A stretch of DNA of 64,000 nucleotides, taken from NCBI GenBank assembly GCA_003161575.1, contig PMOE01000025.1:22832-86831 (forward strand). Direction: 5' to 3'. The stretch comes from Acidimicrobiaceae bacterium. Lineage in GTDB: Bacteria; Actinomycetota; Acidimicrobiia; Acidimicrobiales; RAAP-2. Both the position numbers and the translations under genes were made by a program. Positions 51,746 through 59,613 of this stretch are shown piece by piece; the stretch's first letter is position 1, and every line of letters starts with the position of its first letter. The notes below the pieces were generated by a model. It was not told the origin of the DNA. It did no database searches and was given only the letters and a program-made list of their open reading frames with translations.

Positions 51746-52378
51746 CTACGTCGTCGAGGTATGGCTGGTCGGTGTCACCGTGATGTTCATCCCGACCTGG
51801 CCGGCTTTCAGTTCGGAGCCGACGGCCGACGAGCTGCTCCCGGTCAACACACCCACGGTCCACGAGCCGTTGTTCGCCGTGAACGTCCCCCCGGTGACCG
51901 TCACGGTGGTGGAGGTGGAGTTGGACCCCGATCCGGTTGTACTTGAGCCGTTGGAGATTGGCGACGGCGCGTGGACGTTGCTCAGCGTGTAACCGGCGGA
52001 CCGGAACTTCGCCTCATAGGCCGACGTGGCCGGACCGACGGTCCCGCTCACCGCGAACGCCGCGTCGTAGACGGTGCCCGAACTGTCGCTCACGCCACCA
52101 CCGCCGAGGACTTTGGAGTTGTCGGGCAACGGCACCTCGCTCGGGAATCCCGCCGGAAGCGAGTGCGAGGCGGCAGAGAACTTGTGTCCGAGAATGTTTC
52201 CGCTGATCCCGTTCTTCGAGATGTGGATGCCACAGGCCGAGAGCATCACCGCGACCACGGTCACGGTGAGTGCGGTGATCACCGCCGAGCGGGCACGGAC
52301 GTGCCCCGAACTCACCCCGTTCGCCCGGACACCCGCATGTCCGACCGCGCTACTCGGCGCTTCCACCCCCGACATCAT
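51746..52378 (-). CDS. lipoprotein of unknown function
   Basis: The product has a lipobox LSAC (Cys49 when started at 52378). The leader before it is long; a GTG at 52315 would give a 28-residue signal peptide and is a plausible start. The mature domain (about 160 residues) has GFPSEVPLPDNSKVLGGGGVSDSSG and a Ser/Thr-rich region with TTVTVTGGTFTANNGSW. Similar small lipoproteins occur widely in actinobacteria without known function. It is convergent with the dioxygenase gene and lies downstream of an acyl-CoA dehydrogenase. Confidence 0.72.
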   Translation of the reverse strand: MMSGVEAPSSAVGHAGVRANGVSSGHVRARSAVITALTVTVVAVMLSACGIHISKNGISGNILGHKFSAASHSLPAGFPSEVPLPDNSKVLGGGGVSDSSGTVYDAAFAVSGTVGPATSAYEAKFRSAGYTLSNVHAPSPISNGSSTTGSGSNSTSTTVTVTGGTFTANNGSWTVGVLTGSSSSAVGSELKAGQVGMNITVTPTSHTSTT

Positions 52379-52479
52379 GACCTCCCGTCACACACCCCAC
52401 TCGCCGACGAGCCAGGCCTGTTGAGGGCCTACGGTACCCCGTCACCGGCTCACGGCGCCGTTGTTCGCCCAACCGGTGC

Positions 52480-53625
52480 TCACCGGCGCGGCAGTCCCAG
52501 GATGCGCCCGGCGATGATGTCGCGTTGGATCTCCGAGGTCCCCCCGGCGATGCTGGCGGCCCGACTCCAGAGCCACTGGCGGGCCCAGGGGCCGGCCAGA
52601 CCCGACTCGGTCCCCCGGCCGACCACCAAGAGTCCGGCCTGAGACAGGTGCTGGGTCATAGAGGTCCAGGTCAACTTGATCCAGCTCGACTCGGGGCCGG
52701 GCTCCTCGCCGCGCCCGAGGCGGGTCAGGGTCCGCAGGTTGTGAAGCCGCAGCACCCCCAGTTCGATCCAGGCCGACGCCAACGCGTCGGCCACCTCGGG
52801 ATCCTCCAGTGCCCCCGACGCGGCGGCCTCGGCGTAGAGGCGGGCCAAGTAAGTCTCGTGGACCACCTGCTCTTTGAAGGGGAAGTTCGTCCCGCGTTCA
52901 TGGGCGAGCGTCGATCCGGCGACCGTCCAACCGTGGCCTTCGGGACCGATCAGGTGTTCGGCCGGGACGAAGACCTCGTCGAGGAAGACCTCGTTGAACT
53001 CGGCGTCGCCGGTCAGCTGCACCAAAGGGCGGATGTCCACCCCCTCGGCGCGCATGTCGAGCGCCATGGCCGTGATTCCCTGCTGGGGTCGGGGCGCATC
53101 GAGGTCGGTGCGGGCCAGGCACAACCCCCAGTCCGCGAACTGGGCGTAGGAGGTCCAGACCTTGCGTCCGGTGACCCGGTAGCCCCCGTCGACCGGCACG
53201 GCCCGGGTGCTGAGCGATGCCAGGTCGCTCCCGGCGTCCGGCTCGCTGAACAGCTGGCACCAGATCTCTTCGGCCGAGAGGATCGCGGGCATCCAGCGCT
53301 GCCGCTGGTCCTCTGAACCGTGCGCCAGCAACGTCGGTCCGACCAGATTGATCCCCACCCGGTTGACCGGCTGGGGCGCCTGGGCCCGGGCGTATTCGCT
53401 CTGATAGAGCGCGACCTGCACCGGTGTCGCGCCCCGGCCCCCGTACGCCTCGGGCCAGTGCACCCCCACCCATCGACCCTCGGCCAGGGTGGCTTGCCAC
53501 CGGCGCCCCCAGGCCACCTCGTCGGCCAGGTCACCAAAGGCCGGTGGTTGCTCGAGGTGTTCGGCCAACCAGACGCGAAGCGACGCGGCGAAGGCCTCGT
53601 CCTCGGCGCTCAGCGAGAGGTCCAC
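52480..53625 (-). CDS. acyl-CoA dehydrogenase
   Basis: The 381-residue FAD enzyme has LFSEPDAGSDLASLSTRAVPVDGGYRVTG in two parts of the conserved middle region (the FAD/substrate loop) and KVWTSYAQFADWG. The C-terminus carries GGTSEIQRDIIAGRILGLPR. It should introduce the alpha-beta double bond of an acyl-CoA. The GTG start follows GGGAGGATC, a strong ribosome binding site. It is closely similar over its length to the acyl-CoA dehydrogenase at 59614. It diverges from an acyl-CoA synthetase gene across the operator candidate at 53655. Confidence 0.9.
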   Translation of the reverse strand: MDLSLSAEDEAFAASLRVWLAEHLEQPPAFGDLADEVAWGRRWQATLAEGRWVGVHWPEAYGGRGATPVQVALYQSEYARAQAPQPVNRVGINLVGPTLLAHGSEDQRQRWMPAILSAEEIWCQLFSEPDAGSDLASLSTRAVPVDGGYRVTGRKVWTSYAQFADWGLCLARTDLDAPRPQQGITAMALDMRAEGVDIRPLVQLTGDAEFNEVFLDEVFVPAEHLIGPEGHGWTVAGSTLAHERGTNFPFKEQVVHETYLARLYAEAAASGALEDPEVADALASAWIELGVLRLHNLRTLTRLGRGEEPGPESSWIKLTWTSMTQHLSQAGLLVVGRGTESGLAGPWARQWLWSRAASIAGGTSEIQRDIIAGRILGLPRR

Positions 53626-53654
53626 GATCCTCCCGCCCCCGACCGCCCCGTTCC

Positions 53655-53668
53655 TGACACGGGTGTCA
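53655..53668. promoter_or_regulatory. palindromic operator candidate TGACACGGGTGTCA
   Basis: This 14-base inverted repeat has perfect six-base arms (TGACAC/GTGTCA) with two central bases. It lies between an acyl-CoA dehydrogenase (minus) and an acyl-CoA ligase (plus), 30 and 32 bases from the two starts. A -10-like TAGGGT ends seven bases before the ligase GTG, pointing to a leaderless transcript. Confidence 0.65.
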
Positions 53669-53699
53669 CATTACTGGTGGGCCGAAGTAGGGTGCGGCC

Positions 53700-55229
53700 G
53701 TGAGGAGTGCCGGTGCGATCCTGCGGCCCACCTGGGTCCCGTCCCACACCCGCCGCTACCGACGACCCGGGGGGCCCTGGGATACCCCCACCCTCGACGC
53801 GCTGCTGTCGGCTCGCGGCGGAGAGATCGTGGACGGGGACCGCCGGTTCTCCCACGCCCAAGTCGAAGACCTCGTGGCCCGGGTGGCCGGCGGATTGGCC
53901 GCCCGGGGCGTGCGCCGGGGCCGGACCGTGGCCTGGCAGTTACCCAACGGCCTGGCCGGCGCCGTGCTGTCACGGGCCTGTTGGCGACTGGGCGCAGTCG
54001 CCACCCCGGTCCTGCACTCCCTCGGGCCGGCCGAACTGGCCGCTGCCGTCGCCCAGGTCGACCCCGCCGTGATCGTCGAGTTGGCCGCCGACAAGGCCTC
54101 AGACCCACAAGCCCTCCTCGAGGTCTTCAACGGACCGCCGGTCGCCCCTGGGGCCATCGCCGTGCGCCCGTCCGACCTGGCGGTCGTGCTGTTCACTTCG
54201 GGTTCGACCGGGGTCCCCAAAGCGGTGTTGCACACCAACCGTGGCCTCGCCTGGAAAGCCGCGCTCATGGCCCGTGTCCACGGGCTGTCGGGCCGCGACG
54301 CCGTCCTCATGCCGGCCCCCCTGGCCCACGTCTCGGGCCTGCTCAACGGGGTGCTCGTCCCGGGCGCGGCGGGCATGAAAGCGGTCTTGGTGCGGCGCTT
54401 CGATCCCGAAGAGGCCCTGGCCATCGTCGAGCGGGAGCACATCAGCTTCTTGGCCGGGCCGCCGACCTTCTTCGTCGCCATGGCCGCGCTGCACCGGGAC
54501 AATCCGGGCGCGGGCGACGTCTCGAGCATCCGCCTGGTCTCGAGCGGCGGCGCATCGGTCACGCCGGCCTTTGTCGAGGCGACCGCCGAGGCTTTTGGCT
54601 GCCGGGTCAAGCGCACCTACGGTTCGACCGAAGCTCCGACGGTGACCACCAGTACCGACGGGGACTCAGCCGAGTCGGCCCGAGACACCGACGGTCGGGC
54701 AGTGGGCGAGGTCGAGCTCCGGGTGTCGGACCCCGAGAGCGGGTCCCGCCGAGCAGCCGGCGAAGCCGGTGAACTGTGGGTACGCGGGCCCGAGCTGTTT
54801 TGCGGCTACGCCGACGCGGAGCAGAACGCGGCGGTTGTCGCCCACGGTGGCTGGTTCCGCACCGGCGACCTGGCCACCGTCGACGCCGGGGGGTGGCTAC
54901 GCATCGTCGGCCGCATCAAAGACGTCATCATCCGGGGCGGCGAGAACATCTCGGCCTCAGAAGTAGAAGGCGCCCTCGAAGCGCACCCACGGGTCCGCCA
55001 GGCGGTGGCCGTTGGCTACCCCGATGAGCTGATGGGCGAACGGGTCGCCGTCTTCGTCGTGGCCGACGGGCCCGTTGACCTCGAACTCGTACGGCGGTGG
55101 TTTGCCGAGCGGGGCCTGGCCCGGTTCAAGACCCCCGAGCGGGTGGTGTGCATCGATCGCCTCCCGCTCATGGGATCTGGGAAAGCCGATCGCGCCGCCC
55201 TGCGTCGACGAGCGGCGCAACCGGAGTAA
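53700..55229 (+). CDS. acyl-CoA synthetase / AMP-dependent ligase
   Basis: The 509-residue adenylate-forming enzyme has the P-loop TSGSTGVPKAVLHTN, RLVSSGGASVT and the YGSTEAPT motif. The hinge is GWFRTGDLATVDAGGWL followed by GRIKDVIIRGGENISASEVE, and the catalytic Lys is in GSGKADR near the end. It should activate a free acid to its CoA thioester. The GTG start at 53700 has no Shine-Dalgarno sequence; a -10 box ends seven bases upstream, suggesting leaderless translation. It is probably co-regulated with the divergent acyl-CoA dehydrogenase. Confidence 0.9.
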   Translation: MRSAGAILRPTWVPSHTRRYRRPGGPWDTPTLDALLSARGGEIVDGDRRFSHAQVEDLVARVAGGLAARGVRRGRTVAWQLPNGLAGAVLSRACWRLGAVATPVLHSLGPAELAAAVAQVDPAVIVELAADKASDPQALLEVFNGPPVAPGAIAVRPSDLAVVLFTSGSTGVPKAVLHTNRGLAWKAALMARVHGLSGRDAVLMPAPLAHVSGLLNGVLVPGAAGMKAVLVRRFDPEEALAIVEREHISFLAGPPTFFVAMAALHRDNPGAGDVSSIRLVSSGGASVTPAFVEATAEAFGCRVKRTYGSTEAPTVTTSTDGDSAESARDTDGRAVGEVELRVSDPESGSRRAAGEAGELWVRGPELFCGYADAEQNAAVVAHGGWFRTGDLATVDAGGWLRIVGRIKDVIIRGGENISASEVEGALEAHPRVRQAVAVGYPDELMGERVAVFVVADGPVDLELVRRWFAERGLARFKTPERVVCIDRLPLMGSGKADRAALRRRAAQPE

Positions 55230-55308
55230 ACGGTCCCTCCATCGGTAAGAACCGCGTCGGCCTATGGTTTCGCCGCCGCGTTGCAATGAACGAGGCCGCT
55301 CGAGCGGC

Positions 55309-56109
55309 TCAGCTCCTCGCTCTCGAGTTCGCCTCGAGGGCGTAGACGAGGGTCACCTGGGCGTTGGCCTGTTGACTCCCCGCTTGCAGGGGAACTGCCG
55401 GGGAAGGCACCGCCGCGGCCCCCGAGGTCCCCGCACCGTCGAACTGGGAAGCCGAGGACACCGACGAGTTATCGGTCAGCGAGCACACCGGCCCCAACCG
55501 CTCGCCGGCGGCGGCGGCCATCGTGCTCGCATGACTCACCGCTTGGTGGACCGCGTCCAGGCGGGCCTGGTCCTGCAGCCCCCGGGGGTCGGCGATAGAG
55601 AAGTTGAGCGACTGGATCTGCACCGCGTTACCTCCCGCTGCGCTCACCGAGTCGATGACCGAACCGGCGCTCGAGAAATGGCGGATCATGGCCACCACCG
55701 AATTGTTGACCGCAAAGCCGGCCAGCACCTCGTTGCCATCGTTGGTGGTGTAATTCGGTTGGATCGACAGTCCGGTGGTCTGGATGTCCCGGTCCTTCAC
55801 CCCACCGCGGGTCAAGGCGGCGATCACTGCGGCCGTGTCGCTGTTGTCCGCAGCCAGCGCGCTCTGCGCCGTCGCGTCGATCGCGTTCACGCTGGTGGTC
55901 AGGGTGAGAAGGTTCGGTGTGCCGGTGGCGAGCCCTGATCCTTGGACCGTGAGGCGGGACGATCTCCCACAGGTAGCCGGCGTCACCGACGCCGAGGCGG
56001 TGGCGTTGCAGGCGGCCAGGCCGACCACTGCGAGCGCGACAACCCCCGACAGGGCCGTTCGCGACAGCCTGGTCGTGGCCCGGCGTCTGTTCGTGGCGGA
56101 TTCGATCAT
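55309..56109 (-). CDS. SIMPL (DUF541) domain lipoprotein
   Basis: The ATG at 56109 follows an excellent AAAGGAGAG ribosome binding site and gives 266 residues. A lipobox LAAC (Cys34) marks it as a lipoprotein. The mature part has the SIMPL pattern: SRLTVQGSGLATGTPNLLTLTTSVNAIDATAQ, DRDIQTTGLSIQPNY and SVVAMIRHFSSAG. SIMPL proteins form oligomers in the envelope and are linked to stress responses in a few bacteria. It is the third gene of the sigma-factor operon. The frame opens much further upstream, but that overlaps the other genes of the operon. Confidence 0.85.
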   Translation of the reverse strand: MIESATNRRRATTRLSRTALSGVVALAVVGLAACNATASASVTPATCGRSSRLTVQGSGLATGTPNLLTLTTSVNAIDATAQSALAADNSDTAAVIAALTRGGVKDRDIQTTGLSIQPNYTTNDGNEVLAGFAVNNSVVAMIRHFSSAGSVIDSVSAAGGNAVQIQSLNFSIADPRGLQDQARLDAVHQAVSHASTMAAAAGERLGPVCSLTDNSSVSSASQFDGAGTSGAAAVPSPAVPLQAGSQQANAQVTLVYALEANSRARS

Positions 56110-56153
56110 CGGTCTCTCCTTTGTTGGCTCGACTCGCCGGCAATCGCCCCGTG

Positions 56154-56993
56154 TCACGAGCCTCTGACCAGGATCTGCAACGTCCACTGCATTTTCGGCC
56201 CACACGAGCGTGCGTTCTTCGCGCAGATGGGCGACGCAGTGGACTCGAGCACCACAACTCCGGGGTGGTCGGCGACGAAGCTGGCCGTGGCGCTGCCGCT
56301 CTTTGGGTCCGCCGCCGAGTACGTGGTCCGCAACACCCGGTGGGCCCGTGCCTGGCCGTCCGAAGCGGACGGGACCACCGCGACGGCGACCGGCGGGGAC
56401 CACCTCGCGTCCGGTGACGGCGGCAGGGCAGCGGTGATCGACTGGCCGACCGTGAGGTCCTCGGCCCCCGGGGCGCCCGCGGTCGATGAGGCCCCAGTGC
56501 GCGATCTTGCCGAAAATGACGCGCTGCCCCGAAGGCCGACCGCCCCGCGGCAGGCGGCCGTCGAGGCCGAGACCTGGACCTCCACACAGAGCGCAGCGGC
56601 GTCGGAGCCCGCGCTGGCCGGGGCCGGAGCAGGCGACGACGTCGCCCCGGGCCCGGGCCGCGGCGACTCGGCCGAGCCGGCAGCTTCCGGGTTCGACGCG
56701 CCCGTGGCCGACGAAACGGGGCCGAGGCCCAGCGCCGACCGATTGGTTCTCGGTCGAGCCGATCCCGCCGCCACGTGCGGGCTCGTGGCCCGGCGCGCCG
56801 AGAGCACCACCGCAGACGTGGTGGCCGCCAGCACAAGGACCACGGCGCAGCCCGCGATCACCTGTCGCCGGGACCGTCGGCGATCGAGGGCCGCGAGCAG
56901 CTCCGCTCGGGCGGCGCGGTCGGCCACATAAGAGCCCGGGGCGCGCCGCAGGGCGTCGCGCAGCGCCCGGTCCAAGCCGTCGGGGTCGGTCAT
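56154..56993 (-). CDS. single-pass membrane protein coupled to a sigma factor (possible anti-sigma factor)
   Basis: From the ATG at 56993, which overlaps the sigma-factor TGA (ATGA), the protein has 279 residues. It has a cytoplasmic N-terminus of about 40 residues (MTDPDGLDRALRDALRRAPG), a transmembrane helix (about 42-62, IAGCAVVLVLAATTSAVVL), then a Pro/Ala/Ser-rich linker and an external domain with four Cys. Tight coupling to an ECF sigma gene suggests an anti-sigma factor, but the classical HxxxCxxC zinc motif is missing. It could instead be a sensor or a regulated envelope protein. Confidence 0.75.
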   Translation of the reverse strand: MTDPDGLDRALRDALRRAPGSYVADRAARAELLAALDRRRSRRQVIAGCAVVLVLAATTSAVVLSARRATSPHVAAGSARPRTNRSALGLGPVSSATGASNPEAAGSAESPRPGPGATSSPAPAPASAGSDAAALCVEVQVSASTAACRGAVGLRGSASFSARSRTGASSTAGAPGAEDLTVGQSITAALPPSPDARWSPPVAVAVVPSASDGQARAHRVLRTTYSAADPKSGSATASFVADHPGVVVLESTASPICAKNARSCGPKMQWTLQILVRGS

Positions 56994-57568
56994 GTCGGAT
57001 CGTCCCCGAGTCCCTGCGCGCTGAGGTGTCGGGCCAGGGTCGCCCGAGCCTTCGACAGCTGCGACTTGACCGTCCCCACCGAGCAACCAAGAGCCTGCGC
57101 GATGTCTGCCTCCGACAGGTCCTCGTAGTAGCGCAAGACGACGGCCTCGCGTTGGCGGTCGGGGAGGGCCCGGACCGCAGCGACCACCGCCAGTGCCTCG
57201 CCGGTGCGCTCGCCCACCGCCTCGGCTGCAACCACCCCGTCGGTGGCCCACAAGGTCCGGTTGCCGCGGTCCTCGCTCACCCGGCGTCGTCCCTTCGACC
57301 GGCACCCGTTGACCACGGCGGCCCGCAGGTACCACTGCGCCCGCTCGGGATGACGCAGCCGCCACCACCGGGCGTAGGTCTTGAGGAACGCCTCCTGCAC
57401 CACCTCTTCAGCTTCGGCTGGGTCACCGAGGAGCAGCGAGGCCAGCCGGCACAGACCGGGGTAGTGCTCGTCGAACAGGGTGGACACCAGCTCGTCGCGC
57501 CCGGGTCGCACGCTCACGGCCCCGGGCGCGAGCGGGAGGGCCAATGCCAGTGCGCCTGGGTCGCCCAT
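56990..57568 (-). CDS. ECF sigma factor, SigE family
   Basis: The 192-residue sigma factor has region 2 (LVSTLFDEHYPGLCRLASLLLGDPAEAEEVVQEAFLKTYARWW) and region 4 (LPDRQREAVVLRYYEDLSEADIAQALGCSVGTVKSQLSKARATL) with a clear helix-turn-helix. It should direct RNA polymerase to promoters of an envelope or stress regulon, likely including its own operon. The first 20 residues before region 2 are Ala/Leu/Pro-rich, and an internal start near GTG in that stretch is possible. It is followed by a membrane protein and the SIMPL lipoprotein, in overlapping or close order. Confidence 0.88.
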   Translation of the reverse strand: MGDPGALALALPLAPGAVSVRPGRDELVSTLFDEHYPGLCRLASLLLGDPAEAEEVVQEAFLKTYARWWRLRHPERAQWYLRAAVVNGCRSKGRRRVSEDRGNRTLWATDGVVAAEAVGERTGEALAVVAAVRALPDRQREAVVLRYYEDLSEADIAQALGCSVGTVKSQLSKARATLARHLSAQGLGDDPT

Positions 57569-57787
57569 GTCTCTACAGACGCACGACGCCGCGCTCGGGT
57601 TGCCTGGATCGGGGATTTCCGCTCAGGACCGGGCACCAGGTGACCGGGGTCTGTCGGCCGAGCCGGCCCGCGGGACCGTCGGTGCCGATCATGGGCGCGG
57701 GACCGGATCGGGCCTCGGCCACAGCAACGGGCGGCCCGAGTTCGCCAGTGCACCGGGCCACGTTACGGCCAAGGTACCCTCAAGGCC

Positions 57788-58327
57788 GTGCGACGACACT
57801 TCGGCCTGCCGTGGATCATCCTGTGCGCGTTGGGGGGACTCGCGCTCGGCGGTGTCGCCCTGGGACTCCTCCAGGCCCCGGCATCGGCCGATCTGGCGGT
57901 GCACAATGCGGTCGGAGAGACCCTCGCTGCACCGACCTTTGTCGCCGTGTCATCGAGTTCCCAGACTCGTGCGGTCACCCGGCTCGACTTCCGCGCCCCG
58001 GCCCACCTTGTCCTCACCTCTTCGGCCACCACCGGCCCGAAGAAACTCGTGCTGAACGGCACCGCCGCCACCCGGGTCCTCCAGCCGATCTCCGCCCTCA
58101 GCACCGTCAACGGTTTCACCAACCAGCGCGGGCTCTACACCGCCCCTCTCGTCAATCCGGCCCTGACTCGTGAAGGCGCGTCGGCCGGTGTCGCCCTCAC
58201 CGTCAAGAACGGTTATCTCACGTCGGTGCTGGAAAAGATCACCATCAACTCCTCACAGGGCAACGGCACGCTGACGGGCAGCGTGCGCTTCCTGCGGATC
58301 GGTAACTGGACCCTCCCCTCCGGCTGA
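57788..58327 (+). CDS. secreted protein of unknown function
   Basis: The 179-residue product begins at GTG 57788 with an export signal (MRRHFGLPWIILCALGGLALGGVALGLLQAPASA) and an Ala-rich cleavage area. The mature 140 residues are Ser/Thr/Val-rich beta sequence without cysteines. I recognise no domain. It lies between the divergent sigma operon and the convergent acyl-CoA dehydrogenase gene and could be a target of the neighbouring sigma factor, though no promoter motif is known for that. Confidence 0.65.
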   Translation: MRRHFGLPWIILCALGGLALGGVALGLLQAPASADLAVHNAVGETLAAPTFVAVSSSSQTRAVTRLDFRAPAHLVLTSSATTGPKKLVLNGTAATRVLQPISALSTVNGFTNQRGLYTAPLVNPALTREGASAGVALTVKNGYLTSVLEKITINSSQGNGTLTGSVRFLRIGNWTLPSG

Positions 58328-58376
58328 TCCGGTGCTCCCGACTCGACACGCGACGCGCGGGCTCGGGTCGCTGAGT

Positions 58377-59540
58377 TCACAGGACGCCGCGGCCCTCGCT
58401 CAGCCGCTCCCGCAGGATCGCCGCGATCCGCTCCCGGTGCCACGCTGCGTCGCCGTAGCTCACCTGGTCGAGCTGCGAACGCTTCAAGAAGAGGTGGAGA
58501 TCGTGCTCCCAGGTGAACCCGATCCCCCCGTGCACCTGCAGACCCGTCGAAAGCACCCGACGCGCCGCGTCCGAGCACCAGGACTTGGCCATGGAGGCGG
58601 CAAGGGAGGCGTCGGGGTCCTCCGAGGCGTTGCACCAGGCGGCGTAGTACACCGTCGAGCGCATCCCTTCCACGTCGACCAGGGCGTCGGCCAGCATGTG
58701 CTTGATCGCCTGGAAGCTGCCGATGGGTTTGCCGAACTGGACCCGGTCCTTCGCGTACTCGACGGCCATCTCGAGCACGCGCGACGCGCCACCGAGTAAC
58801 TCGGCCGAGGTGCCCGTCGCCGCCCGGTTGAGCAGGCGGGTGGCGGCCGCCGAACCACCCAGCCGCAGGGCCGACGCGCCGTCGAACTCCAACCAGCCGA
58901 GCTCGCGGGTTCGGTCCATGGCGGGTTCGGGCTTTGGGCGATCTCGCTCTTCCAAAGAGACGGCAAAGACCTCGTCGTCCACCAGTACTACCGCCACATC
59001 GGCCGAGGGGGCGTACAAGACGGGGTCGGGGCGCCCGTAGAGGACCGGTCCGGCACCCCCGTCTTCGACCCGCACCGCGCCGGGACGAGCGGAGAAGGCC
59101 ACGCACCCGACGGCGCGTCCCTCGGCCAGATCCGCGGCCCAACGCGCCGCGGGGCTTGCGGGGGACTGCGCCGCGGTGCCGGCGAGCGCGTCGAGGACCA
59201 GGACCGAGGAGAGAAACGGCGCGGGCGCGGTGTGCCGCCCCAGCTGCTCACAGAGCACGGCGACTTCGACCAGCCCGAGCCCGAGGCCGCCCCCGGCCTC
59301 GGGCCGCTCCACTGCCAGCCAGCCCTGCTCGGCCATGGCCGACCACACGCCCGCGTCGTAGCCCGACGCGGCATCCGCGCCCGCCGCGTCTTGTCCCGGG
59401 AGGTTCGCGCCAGGAAGCGTGCCCACCACGACGCCGTCACCCACCCGGGCCCGGATCCGACCCCGCGAGGCGTGCCGCTCGAGTAGTTGGGCCGCCGCGT
59501 CCCGCAGGTCGATCTGGTCGGCGGACAGGTCGAAGTCCAC
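58377..59540 (-). CDS. acyl-CoA dehydrogenase (shorter, probable beta-type subunit)
   Basis: From the GTG at 59540 the protein has 387 residues; a further GTG at 59564 would abut the operator. It has the acyl-CoA dehydrogenase fold (VDFDLSADQIDLRDAAAQLL, YAKDRVQFGKPIGSFQAIKHMLAD, QVHGGIGFTWEHDLHLFLKR). The middle FAD-binding domain is shortened and diverged compared with its neighbours. In actinobacterial steroid degradation, such shorter partners pair with a full-length dehydrogenase as an alpha2beta2 enzyme. The divergent full-length gene at 59614 is the obvious candidate partner. Confidence 0.86.
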   Translation of the reverse strand: MDFDLSADQIDLRDAAAQLLERHASRGRIRARVGDGVVVGTLPGANLPGQDAAGADAASGYDAGVWSAMAEQGWLAVERPEAGGGLGLGLVEVAVLCEQLGRHTAPAPFLSSVLVLDALAGTAAQSPASPAARWAADLAEGRAVGCVAFSARPGAVRVEDGGAGPVLYGRPDPVLYAPSADVAVVLVDDEVFAVSLEERDRPKPEPAMDRTRELGWLEFDGASALRLGGSAAATRLLNRAATGTSAELLGGASRVLEMAVEYAKDRVQFGKPIGSFQAIKHMLADALVDVEGMRSTVYYAAWCNASEDPDASLAASMAKSWCSDAARRVLSTGLQVHGGIGFTWEHDLHLFLKRSQLDQVSYGDAAWHRERIAAILRERLSEGRGVL

Positions 59541-59564
59541 GGCTGGCGAGTCTACGGTGTTCAC

Positions 59565-59578
59565 TGACACTCGTGTCA
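59565..59578. promoter_or_regulatory. palindromic operator candidate TGACACTCGTGTCA
   Basis: A perfect six-base inverted repeat (TGACAC/GTGTCA) with two central bases lies 25-36 bases from the starts of two divergent acyl-CoA dehydrogenase genes. It is the best example of the motif repeated at 26298, 36498, 46667 and 53655. Confidence 0.65.
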
Positions 59579-59613
59579 CCTCCGCGGGGTCGCTGTGCAA
59601 TGCTGGCTGCCCG

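Noticed and set aside
56110..57231. Upstream extension of the SIMPL lipoprotein frame
   Set aside because: The extra part overlaps the membrane protein and sigma-factor genes and is Arg/Pro-rich noise. An excellent ribosome binding site supports the ATG at 56109.
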